This document shows, in pieces, positions 1 to 5,246 of a stretch of 5,246 nt of DNA. The DNA lies in NCBI GenBank assembly GCA_902782815.1, contig CACZOS010000184.1, positions 1 through 5,246 of the forward strand, read 5' to 3'. Positions within the stretch are counted from its first letter, which is position 1, and each line of letters begins with the position of its first letter. The notes under the pieces were generated by a model. It saw only the letters and a list, made by a program, of their open reading frames with translations. It was not told the origin of the DNA and searched no databases. Position numbers and translations under genes: made by a program. Source of the DNA: an uncultured Lachnospiraceae bacterium (GTDB lineage: Bacteria > Bacillota > Clostridia > Lachnospirales > Lachnospiraceae).

Positions 1-158
1 AGGACAGTCTGGCAAGAAGAGGGTTTGTACGTGTGCACAGAGCTTATCTTGTTTCCGAAAGATTTATCGCGAATATCAAACGGAATGAGATCACTTTGAC
101 TACCGGAACGAAAATACCTGTCGGAGGAAAATATATCAATAATATTCAATTACATTGA
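1..158 (+). CDS. LytTR-family response regulator, C-terminal fragment
   Basis: This is the last 51 codons of a gene that begins before the window; the reading frame starts at base 3 and stops with TGA at 156-158. The peptide contains GFVRVHRAYLV, then FIANIKRNEITL, then TGTKIPVGGKY. This is the typical end of a LytTR DNA-binding domain: the F-x-R-x-H-R-x-Y/F-x-V block, a beta strand, then G-x-x-I-P-V. LytTR proteins of the AgrA/LytR type are usually two-component response regulators that bind direct repeats in promoters, often controlling surface or secreted proteins in Gram-positive bacteria. The receiver domain is outside the window, so whether this is a two-component regulator or a lone LytTR protein cannot be seen. 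The next gene starts 38 bases downstream on the same strand with no terminator between, so co-transcription is likely. Confidence 0.85.
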   Translation, partial: DSLARRGFVRVHRAYLVSERFIANIKRNEITLTTGTKIPVGGKYINNIQLH

Positions 159-196
159 GATTTTTGATGCTGTCTGTAAAACTAAGGAAGAAACTG

Positions 197-1624
197 ATGC
201 ATACTTTAATAGGATTTATTTTAAACAATAAGAAATTCCGTAATAATAAAATATGCAGTATGATTGCCTTCAGGCTCCGGAAATGGAGTCTGACAGGGTT
301 GGTTTTTGCACTTTGTTTTACGTTGACGGCATTACCTTTATCTGCAGCATCTACAGGGGCTGAGAAACATAAAGATACAAACGATTACTGTATGAGGGTT
401 CATGATGTCACGGTGGGGCTTAAAGAACTGGAAGGAAAGAGTGAGTCCGAGAAAAAGGCAATAGTAGTATCTGCTTCAAAATATAACATATGTATCTGGA
501 GACGCTACCTTATTATCAAAGGAGAAAAGGTAAACAATTATGAAACGGATTTCAGTCAGGTCAACTGGGAGAAGGAAGGAAATTATACCGTAACAGTTAC
601 TCTGCCTAAGAGGACAAGTAGTAGTCCGTCCAGTTCCATTTCCTATACTCTGACAATTCAAGACGATCGGGACCCGGTAGATCCGGTAAATCCCGATAAT
701 CCGGATAATCCCGATAATCCTGACAATCCGGACAACCCCGACAATCCGGATAATCCTGATAACCCGGACAATCCGGACAACCCCGACAATCCTTCAGGTT
801 CCGATAACCCTTCGGATCCTGAAAACCCGGCGGGTCCTGAAGATAAAGATCCGGTCAATCCGACAGAACCTGTTGTAGATCCTGTAAACCCCGTAAACCC
901 TGTCGATCCCGCAGATCCGGCTGGACCAAAAGATTCCGATGATACCAAAGATTCTGATGAACGTGGAGGGTCTAAAGTTCCGGTGACTCCGGGTAATCAG
1001 GGCGGATCCAACAATTCCGGAAGCCCTGGCAATCCGGTTTCCCCCGGAAATTCGGGAAGTTCCGGCAACCCTGTTGTATCAGGAGGAACAAATAACTCCG
1101 GCTCCGCAAATAATACAAAAAGTGTTACTAAAAATACTACTAAAAACAGTAAAAGTACTACAAAAAATAAAGGCACTGCCAAGAACACCAAAGGCACCAC
1201 TAATAATAACAAAAGCACTGCCTCAGAAGGCGTGACGTATTCGACATATTCAGACAATACGCAGAATAATCCTGAAGTGTATTCGGGTGGAACATCCGGA
1301 TCATCTGACAGTGCTTCTGCCGAAAAACATTCAACTTATTTCAATAATGAAACAGATCAGAGCATCTCTGAATCATCTCAGGAAACTGCATCTTCGGATG
1401 CCGGTACAGCCGGAGCATCATCAGGCAGTTCAGGATCAGATTCAGCAGTTCTCAATGATATGATCACTCCTGATCCGTATGCATCACCCGGAACAGGCAG
1501 CCCGATATGGCTGTGGGGCGCCAGCTTTATGGAACTTATAGTCCTGGGTGTTATCTCATTCTTCGTCGTTTCGGATATGAGAGTAATCAGATGGTTTGAG
1601 AAAAAGAAAAAGAGCAGATTTTAA
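197..1624 (+). CDS. Secreted, membrane-anchored low-complexity surface protein with NPD repeats
   Basis: A 475-residue protein of unknown function. I chose ATG 197 because AAGGAAG lies at 184-190, six bases upstream; an in-frame TTG at 155 and ATG at 167 have no ribosome binding site. Residues about 32-49 form a hydrophobic signal segment, with likely cleavage after the LSA/SAA near residues 50-51. Residues about 60-155 are a compact region ending in alternating beta-like strands (GNYTVTVTLP, SYTLTIQDD), which resembles a bacterial Ig-like fold. Then come an acidic Asp-Pro/Asn-Pro tract with eleven NPD triplets (165-197), a Gly/Ser/Asn/Pro stretch, a basic Lys/Asn/Thr stretch (about 308-345), and a Ser/Gly/Ala-rich stretch. 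A transmembrane helix (about 438-459) and a short basic tail ending KKKKSRF follow. Expected topology is extracellular bulk with a C-terminal membrane anchor. There is no LPxTG motif, so sortase anchoring is not supported. An adhesin, stalk or wall-spanning sensor is possible, but none is shown. Confidence 0.8.
   Translation: MHTLIGFILNNKKFRNNKICSMIAFRLRKWSLTGLVFALCFTLTALPLSAASTGAEKHKDTNDYCMRVHDVTVGLKELEGKSESEKKAIVVSASKYNICIWRRYLIIKGEKVNNYETDFSQVNWEKEGNYTVTVTLPKRTSSSPSSSISYTLTIQDDRDPVDPVNPDNPDNPDNPDNPDNPDNPDNPDNPDNPDNPDNPSGSDNPSDPENPAGPEDKDPVNPTEPVVDPVNPVNPVDPADPAGPKDSDDTKDSDERGGSKVPVTPGNQGGSNNSGSPGNPVSPGNSGSSGNPVVSGGTNNSGSANNTKSVTKNTTKNSKSTTKNKGTAKNTKGTTNNNKSTASEGVTYSTYSDNTQNNPEVYSGGTSGSSDSASAEKHSTYFNNETDQSISESSQETASSDAGTAGASSGSSGSDSAVLNDMITPDPYASPGTGSPIWLWGASFMELIVLGVISFFVVSDMRVIRWFEKKKKSRF
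689..787 (+). repeat. Eleven tandem 9-base units encoding Asn-Pro-Asp
   Basis: Eleven consecutive in-frame 9-base units of the form AAY-CCN-GAY encode (NPD)x11 inside the surface protein. Neighbouring units differ at third codon positions (for example AATCCCGAT, AATCCGGAT, AATCCTGAC, AACCCCGAC), while the amino acids never change. A looser DP/NP-rich tract continues to about base 925. The unit length keeps the frame, so gain or loss of units would only change the length of the acidic stalk-like segment. Confidence 0.95.
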
Positions 1625-1625
1625 A

Positions 1626-1793
1626 ATGAAGTTATCTATTATTGTCGTTATTGTACTTGCGTTATTAATAGTTGTTGCATTATTCTTCCTATATAAAACA
1701 CGGACGAGACTGAAAGAGATGGATGGTTTTCGTACGATCAAAGAAGACGGGGAAGATTATGATGAAGATGTAATCGATTCTTTCGGCGATTAG
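1626..1793 (+). CDS. Small single-pass membrane protein with acidic tail
   Basis: A 55-residue protein of unknown function. The ATG at 1626 follows the TAA of the surface-protein gene by one base. There is no good ribosome binding site, only a purine-rich AAAAAGAAAAAGAG tract, so translation is probably coupled to the upstream gene. A TTG at 1596 in the same frame would add ten basic residues but has no better signal. Residues 3-23 form a strongly hydrophobic helix (IIVVIVLALLIVVALFFLY), followed by a short basic stretch (KTRTRLK) and then a highly acidic cytoplasmic or external tail (EDGEDYDEDVIDSFGD). The positive-inside rule favours the basic stretch and tail being cytoplasmic. It is the last gene before a strong terminator. 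Its tight coupling to the surface protein suggests a partner or assembly role, which is inference only. Confidence 0.72.
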   Translation: MKLSIIVVIVLALLIVVALFFLYKTRTRLKEMDGFRTIKEDGEDYDEDVIDSFGD

Positions 1794-1799
1794 CTTTTC

Positions 1800-1833
1800 A
1801 GAGATCCCGGCATAATGCCGGGATCTCTTTTTT
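1800..1833 (+). terminator. Intrinsic terminator closing the surface-protein unit
   Basis: A perfect 13-bp inverted repeat (AGAGATCCCGGCA / TGCCGGGATCTCT) with a 3-base loop is followed by a run of six T (1828-1833). It starts six bases after the TAG of the small membrane protein gene and reads in the plus direction. There is no A-tract on its left side, so it should not work well for transcripts coming from the right. Confidence 0.93.
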
Positions 1834-1840
1834 ATACTGA

Positions 1841-1883
1841 AAACAAAAATAAAACCCCACCTCTCAGATATTGAGGGGTGGGG
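1841..1883 (-). terminator. Intrinsic terminator of leuA
   Basis: On the minus strand, CCCCACCCCTCA pairs with TGAGAGGTGGGG over 12 positions with one A/C mismatch and a 5-base loop. A U-rich tail TTTTATTTTTGTTT (1841-1854 complement) follows. It begins 26 bases after the leuA stop codon. It faces the plus-strand terminator at 1800-1833, so the two convergent units are separated by back-to-back terminators. Confidence 0.92.
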
Positions 1884-1909
1884 ATCTGAAGTGCCGCAGG
1901 CTGTTCTTT

Positions 1910-3571
1910 TTAATGATTATAACGGTTCACCGCACTGATCAGCGCCAGGACGGAGGCATTGATGATATCGTCGTTGATCCCAACACCCCAGTATAATTCA
2001 TCGTCATCTCCGGTGATGGCCACATAGGCGCAGGCCTGGGAGTTGGAACCCTTCTGAAGGGCATGCTCCTCGTAGGTGGAGATATTGTAGCTGATTCCCA
2101 TGAATTCTTTCAGGGCATTGCTGACAGCATCCAGACGGCCGTTTCCTTTTCCGCGGAGGATCTTGTGCTCACCGTTGATATTCAGGATAAGCTCGGTGGA
2201 TATACCTCCCCGCTCCTGTTTGAAGTGAACTTCCAGGAATTCGATGGGATCAGAGATATTGATATAGTTTTCCTTAAGAACCCCGTATACTTCTTCCGGG
2301 GACAGTTCCTTGTGCAGGTGGTCGGAAACATCTTTTACCAGATACCCCACATCCTCACGCATCTGGGGTGGGATGCGGATACCGTAGGACTGCTCCAGAA
2401 GATAGCCGATGCCTCCTTTGCCGGACTGGCTGTTGATCCGGATGACATCCGCTTCGTATTCGCGGCCCAGGTCCTTGGGATCGATGGGGAGGTAGGGGAC
2501 AGTCCACTGGGGATCACTGTGGGTCGCCCTCCAGACCATACCCTTGGCGATGGCATCCTGATGGGAGCCGGAGAAGGCTGCAAAGACAAGTTTGCCGGCG
2601 TAGGGCGATCTCTCGTATACCTTCATTCTGGTCACCCGCTCGTAAACCTCCACCAGGGACTGGATGTCGGAGAAGTCCAGTTTGGGGTCAACGCCATGGG
2701 TGTACATATTTAGGGCAAGGGTTACGATATCCACATTTCCGGTTCGCTCACCGTTGCCGAACAAGGTTCCTTCGACACGGTCAGCTCCCGCAAGAAGGGC
2801 AAGCTCTGTGTCGGCTACACCCGTACCTCTGTCGTTATGAGGATGGAGGGAGAGGACAACCCCGTCACGATATTTCATTTTTTCATTCATGTATTCAATC
2901 TGGCTGGCGTAGATATGGGGCATGGACAATTCCACGGTCACCGGAAGATTGATGATGGTGGTCCACTCCGGTGTGGGTTTCCAGACATCCAGTACCGCGT
3001 TGCAGATCTCCAGGGCAAATGCCGGCTCCGTTCCGGTGAAACTCTCGGGAGAGTATTCGAAACGATAGTTGCCGCCGTCTTCCTCAGTCAGTCTCTTTAA
3101 GAGTTCTGCTCCTTCCACGGCGATCTTGACGATCTCGTCTTTATCCTTCTTGAACACCTGCTCTCTCTGGGCCACGGAAGTGGAGTTGTAGAGGTGGACA
3201 ATGGCCTGTTTACATCCTTTGATGGCTTCAAAGGTCTTTTTGATGATATGTTCCCTGGCCTGGGTCAGTACCTGGATGGTCACATCATCCGGGATGAGAT
3301 TCTTCTCGATCAGGGTACGGCAGAATTCGTATTCCGTCTCAGAGGCAGCCGGGAAACCGATCTCAATCTCTTTGAATCCGACTTTTACCAGCATTTTGAA
3401 GAATTCCAGTTTTTCTTCCAGACTCATGGGGACGATCAGGGCCTGGTTTCCGTCACGCAGGTCAACGGAACACCAGATGGGTGCCTTTTCGATATGGTCC
3501 TTCTGGACCCATTTACAATAATTGTCTGAAACCGAAAAGTATAATGGTTTGTACTTTGCTGCGTTTTTCAT
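1910..3571 (-). CDS. leuA: 2-isopropylmalate synthase
   Basis: A 553-residue enzyme for the first committed step of leucine synthesis: acetyl-CoA plus 2-oxoisovalerate gives 2-isopropylmalate and CoA, in the cytoplasm. The length and the N-terminal lead-in before the barrel fit the longer yeast/actinobacterial LeuA class. SVDLRDGNQALI (35-46) supplies the catalytic Arg39 and metal ligand Asp40. LHPHNDRGTG (242-251) supplies His243 and His245. GNGERTGN (272-279) supplies Asn279. Spacing of these ligands matches the known pattern. Residues about 430-553 are the C-terminal leucine-sensing dimer domain (GGISTELILNINGEH, GKGNGRLDAV, ACAYVAITG), so feedback inhibition by leucine is expected. The start is firm: ATG has an in-frame TAA two codons upstream. 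The ribosome binding site AGAGGAG (3584-3590) is 12 bases away, rather long. It stands alone, with no other leu or ilv gene next to it, under a leucine T-box. All key residues seem intact. Confidence 0.97.
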   Translation of the reverse strand: MKNAAKYKPLYFSVSDNYCKWVQKDHIEKAPIWCSVDLRDGNQALIVPMSLEEKLEFFKMLVKVGFKEIEIGFPAASETEYEFCRTLIEKNLIPDDVTIQVLTQAREHIIKKTFEAIKGCKQAIVHLYNSTSVAQREQVFKKDKDEIVKIAVEGAELLKRLTEEDGGNYRFEYSPESFTGTEPAFALEICNAVLDVWKPTPEWTTIINLPVTVELSMPHIYASQIEYMNEKMKYRDGVVLSLHPHNDRGTGVADTELALLAGADRVEGTLFGNGERTGNVDIVTLALNMYTHGVDPKLDFSDIQSLVEVYERVTRMKVYERSPYAGKLVFAAFSGSHQDAIAKGMVWRATHSDPQWTVPYLPIDPKDLGREYEADVIRINSQSGKGGIGYLLEQSYGIRIPPQMREDVGYLVKDVSDHLHKELSPEEVYGVLKENYINISDPIEFLEVHFKQERGGISTELILNINGEHKILRGKGNGRLDAVSNALKEFMGISYNISTYEEHALQKGSNSQACAYVAITGDDDELYWGVGINDDIINASVLALISAVNRYNH

Positions 3572-3606
3572 GGGTTATGATATCTCCTCTCCATAGATCT
3601 TATGAC

Positions 3607-3669
3607 ATTTTTATGATGTATAAGTCCCGATTGCTCCCGCTGTGATGAAAAGACTTATACAATAAAAAT
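3607..3669 (-). promoter_or_regulatory. Extra long hairpin between T-box terminator and leuA RBS
   Basis: The arms 3607-3626 and 3652-3669 form a stem of 18 base pairs: ATTTTTAT plus TGTATAAGTC on the transcript's 5' side, and GACTTATACA plus ATAAAAAT on its 3' side. A 2-base bulge (3615-3616) and a 25-base loop interrupt it. The inner 10 bp are perfect. The 5' arm contains the U-tract of the T-box terminator, so this hairpin can only form in readthrough transcripts. It sits 14 bases before the leuA ribosome binding site. A role in mRNA stability or processing is inference. Confidence 0.6.
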
Positions 3670-3939
3670 TCCGCCTCTTTGACAAAGAGACGGAGATTGA
3701 TCACGCGTTACCACTCTTATTCATACGAAAATGTATGCACTCATCACGGATACGGACAGAATGTCTTATATCCTCCTGCTGTAACGGTCAGGATCCGGCA
3801 ATGCCTACTGCAAAAAAGCGGTTCAGCACGCTGCTCAAGGGCGAGTTCAAACATGATCGAAGACTGCCTCGCACCGGCCGGCAGCTCTCTGTACTTCTCT
3901 TCAGGTTCTACTATTCCCTGTCATTGCATTTGTCATTTG
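3661..3939 (-). promoter_or_regulatory. T-box riboswitch, leucine-specific, controlling leuA
   Basis: The leuA leader has the T-box parts in order on the minus strand. Stem I starts near 3920 (AGGG pairing with CCCT). It has an AGAGAGC motif (3884-3890) and the GGTGCGA apical loop (3869-3875) on a CTGCC/GGCAG helix. The specifier loop GAA-CTC-G carries the Leu codon CTC at 3843-3845. AGTAGG and CCGTTA of the Stem II region follow, then a GGATA/TATCC hairpin and a CATAC/GTATG hairpin. The T-box core AGAGTGGTAACGCG is at 3704-3717. The bulge UGGU (3710-3713) is complementary to ACCA, the 3' end of bacterial tRNA-Leu with discriminator A. Known mechanism: uncharged tRNA-Leu bridges the specifier and the bulge, stabilises the antiterminator (AAGAG with CUCUU, GCG with CGU) and allows leuA transcription. 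The core differs from the common AGGGTGGNACCGCG in a few positions. Confidence 0.93.
3662..3693 (-). terminator. T-box regulated terminator
   Basis: On the minus strand, CCGTCTCTTT and AAAGAGGCGG form a 10-bp stem with one U/G wobble and a 3-base loop (3671-3693). AATTTTTAT follows. The 5' arm CGTCTCTT is also the 3' arm of the antiterminator, so the two structures exclude each other, as expected for a T-box switch. Confidence 0.93.
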
Positions 3940-3945
3940 ATAAAT

Positions 3946-3974
3946 ACACTAACATGGTAAAAAATAATTGTCAA
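3946..3974 (-). promoter_or_regulatory. Promoter of the leuA T-box transcript
   Basis: On the minus strand a perfect -35 TTGACA (3969-3974) lies 17 bases from TAGTGT (3946-3951), a weak -10 preceded by the extended -10 element TG-N. The predicted start near 3939 lies about 20 bases before T-box Stem I, which fits a T-box leader. Confidence 0.7.
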
Positions 3975-3998
3975 CTAAAATATTGTTTGTGCTATTAT
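3968..3998 (+). promoter_or_regulatory. Candidate promoter of the histidine phosphatase gene
   Basis: On the plus strand TTGTCA (3968-3973) and TATTAT (3993-3998) are separated by 19 bases. TG-C directly before the -10 makes an extended -10, which can tolerate poor spacing. The predicted start near 4005 leaves a leader of about 50 bases. The -35 hexamer overlaps the leuA -35 on the other strand. Confidence 0.5.
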
Positions 3999-4054
3999 TT
4001 AAAACAAGAGAAAATGGAGAACATCCCGGCATGGGACAGGACAGGAGACATGTG

Positions 4055-4690
4055 ATGCTGGTATATTTTGTAAGACACGGACAGACAACATGGAATAAAC
4101 GGAAAAAACTGCAGGGACAACATGATACAAAGCTTACGCCGAGAGGGCTGGAGCAGGCCAGGCTGGCCGGGGAAGGGATGAGTGACATCCCCTTTGACTA
4201 CATCATCTCCAGTCCTCTATCCAGAGCCCGGATGACGGCGGAGATCATCCGGGGTGACCGGCCGCTGGAGATCGAGTTTGACGACCGGCTCAAGGAGATC
4301 GATTTCGGCAGGGATAACGGGAGATGTTTCGGGAAGATGCTCAAGGATTCCAGGTATGTCCGGTATTACCGCTTCTTTCATGAACCGGATAAATACAAAC
4401 CAATCAAAGGAGCCGAAAGCTACCGGGAGGTCATTGCCCGGGCTGACGAGTTCTTCCGGGAAAAGATCATTCCCCTTGAAAATGAGAAGAATGTGGTACT
4501 GGTGGTGGGCCATACTACCTGGATGCATGCTTTCATCGTGCATATTACCGGAAGACCCATGAGCCGGCTTTGGGACAGCAGTTTCGGGAAGAACTGTGAG
4601 GCGGTTATTTTTGAAGTGAAGAACGGTGAGATGAGTATGGTCTTTGAAAACAGGATGTTCTATGATGAGGATGATCTGACTATTCCCTGA
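4055..4690 (+). CDS. Histidine phosphatase family protein (phosphoglycerate mutase-like)
   Basis: A 211-residue cytoplasmic enzyme of the histidine phosphatase superfamily. FVRHGQTTWN (5-14) carries Arg7 and the phospho-acceptor His8. SPLSRARMTAE (53-63) has the second phosphate-binding Arg57. KEIDFGRDNG (80-89) has the acid Glu81. VVGHTTW (150-156) has His153. All four core catalytic positions are present, so it should be active. ATG 4055 is chosen because AGGAG (4043-4047) is seven bases upstream and the protein then begins directly at the first beta strand of the fold. A longer reading frame from 3968 would begin inside the promoter region. The usual GH-G/S after the second catalytic His is GHTT here. 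True mutase, cofactor phosphatase (CobC-like) or broad-specificity phosphatase cannot be told apart from sequence alone. It is divergent from leuA and 107 bases ahead of ppdK, with no visible functional link to either. Confidence 0.9.
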   Translation: MLVYFVRHGQTTWNKRKKLQGQHDTKLTPRGLEQARLAGEGMSDIPFDYIISSPLSRARMTAEIIRGDRPLEIEFDDRLKEIDFGRDNGRCFGKMLKDSRYVRYYRFFHEPDKYKPIKGAESYREVIARADEFFREKIIPLENEKNVVLVVGHTTWMHAFIVHITGRPMSRLWDSSFGKNCEAVIFEVKNGEMSMVFENRMFYDEDDLTIP

Positions 4691-4713
4691 AGCAGGTAAT
4701 TTTTATTTTCTTA

Positions 4714-4742
4714 TGGCAATCTGATGAGGAATGTGATATATT
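4714..4742 (+). promoter_or_regulatory. Weak candidate promoter for ppdK
   Basis: In the AT-rich 107-base gap, TATATT (4737-4742) is preceded by TG-A, an extended -10. TGGCAA (4714-4719), a poor -35, lies 17 bases upstream. No terminator hairpin is visible after the phosphatase gene, so ppdK may also receive readthrough. Confidence 0.35.
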
Positions 4743-4797
4743 TAACATGTGTTTTTGCGCAATAATTTATTTTTAATATTTTTAAGGAGGAAGAACC

Positions 4798-5246
4798 ATG
4801 GCAAAAAAATGGGTATACCTGTTCACGGAAGGTGAAGCTTCCATGAGAAACCTTCTCGGCGGAAAGGGAGCTAACCTGGCTGAGATGACAAATATCGGAC
4901 TTCCTGTTCCTCAGGGATTCACGATCACAACAGAAGCCTGTACACAGTATTATGAAGACGGCCGTGAGATCAATGATGAGATTCAGGGTCAGATTAATGA
5001 ATACATTGTCAAGATGGAAGAGATCACCGGAAAGAAATTCGGTGATAAAGAGAATCCTCTTCTTGTTTCCGTACGTTCCGGTGCCCGTGCATCCATGCCC
5101 GGAATGATGGATACCATCCTCAACCTGGGCCTGAATGAAGAAGTGGTCAACACCATCGCCGCTCAGTCCGGCAATCCCCGCTGGGCATGGGACTGCTACC
5201 GCCGCTTCATCCAGATGTATTCCGACGTGGTTATGGAAGTCGGCAA
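4798..5246 (+). CDS. ppdK: Pyruvate, phosphate dikinase, N-terminal part
   Basis: The first 149 codons, open at the window edge, of an enzyme that is normally about 870-880 residues. It interconverts ATP, phosphate and pyruvate with AMP, pyrophosphate and phosphoenolpyruvate. In clostridia it often serves as a PPi-linked glycolytic or gluconeogenic step in the cytoplasm. The visible part is the start of the ATP-grasp nucleotide-binding domain. [13 protein letters not shown] (18-30) holds the nucleotide-binding Lys23. [14 protein letters not shown] (35-48) follows. [19 protein letters not shown] (88-106) holds Arg93. [15 protein letters not shown] (134-148) is also typical. These positions are one residue later than Lys22 and Arg92 of the C. 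symbiosum enzyme. ATG 4798 has a perfect AAGGAGG (4784-4790) seven bases upstream, suggesting high expression. The central phosphohistidine domain and the PEP domain lie outside the window. Confidence 0.97.
   Translation, partial: MAKKWVYLFTEGEASMRNLLGGKGANLAEMTNIGLPVPQGFTITTEACTQYYEDGREINDEIQGQINEYIVKMEEITGKKFGDKENPLLVSVRSGARASMPGMMDTILNLGLNEEVVNTIAAQSGNPRWAWDCYRRFIQMYSDVVMEVG

Noticed and set aside
658..948. Minus-strand frame encoding collagen-like Gly-Leu-Ser repeats
   Set aside because: It is the antisense reading of the 9-base NPD repeat; the period forces a Gly every third residue. It has no ribosome binding site of its own that I can see, and the plus frame continues well on both sides.
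1400..1624. Possible sortase anchor at the C-terminus of the surface protein
   Set aside because: A hydrophobic helix and basic tail are present, but there is no LPxTG or close variant before the helix, so only a membrane anchor is supported.
2063..2713. 216-codon open frame on the plus strand inside leuA
   Set aside because: It is antisense to a conserved enzyme with intact motifs, and its peptide shows no recognisable domain. It follows from codon bias in leuA.
3968..4054. Upstream in-frame extension of the phosphatase by 29 codons
   Set aside because: It begins inside the promoter region and adds residues ahead of the first strand of the fold; ATG 4055 has a well-placed AGGAG.
3679..4055. 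Plus-strand frames of about 93-106 codons across the leuA leader
   Set aside because: The region is explained by the minus-strand T-box and promoter; the peptides look like translated structured RNA and have no ribosome binding site.
4755..4782. TTGCGC and TATTTT as a ppdK promoter
   Set aside because: The spacing is 16 bases, but transcription would start inside the AAGGAGG ribosome binding site, so it could not give a normally translated message.

Overview
The window looks like a chromosomal piece of a Gram-positive Clostridia-type bacterium, most likely a Lachnospiraceae relative. The reasons are strong AGGAGG-type ribosome binding sites, a T-box riboswitch in front of a leucine gene, a yeast/actinobacterial-length LeuA, and a pyruvate phosphate dikinase start that closely matches, from memory, the Clostridium symbiosum enzyme. 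The assignment is inference from families, not from a database search.

Left part (1-1833, plus strand): the tail of a LytTR-type DNA-binding response regulator (ends 158) is followed 38 bases later by a 475-residue secreted, membrane-anchored, low-complexity surface protein (197-1624). A 55-residue single-pass membrane protein (1626-1793) starts one base after that stop. A perfect 13-bp hairpin with a T-run closes the unit. The three genes look like one transcription unit: a regulator followed by two envelope proteins of unknown function. This is the least explained part of the window.

Middle part (1855-3974, minus strand): leuA, encoding 2-isopropylmalate synthase, runs leftward and ends in its own terminator, facing the first one. 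Its roughly 370-base leader holds a complete leucine T-box: a promoter, a Stem I with a CTC specifier codon, an antiterminator bulge UGGU that fits the ACCA end of tRNA-Leu, and an intrinsic terminator. Between that terminator and the leuA ribosome binding site lies a further 18-bp hairpin that reuses the terminator's U-tract. Uncharged tRNA-Leu is expected to switch leuA on.

Right part (3968-5246, plus strand): a histidine phosphatase/phosphoglycerate-mutase-like gene (4055-4690) is transcribed divergently from leuA. The best promoter candidates for the two directions share essentially the same -35 sequence. After a 107-base gap comes the first 149 codons of ppdK, encoding pyruvate, phosphate dikinase, which run off the window edge.

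Most of the window is ordinary core metabolism. I see no CRISPR array, insertion sequence, tRNA, rRNA or clear defence system. The points most worth a second look are the LytTR/surface-protein/small-membrane-protein cassette, the extra hairpin in the leuA leader, and the shared -35 element.
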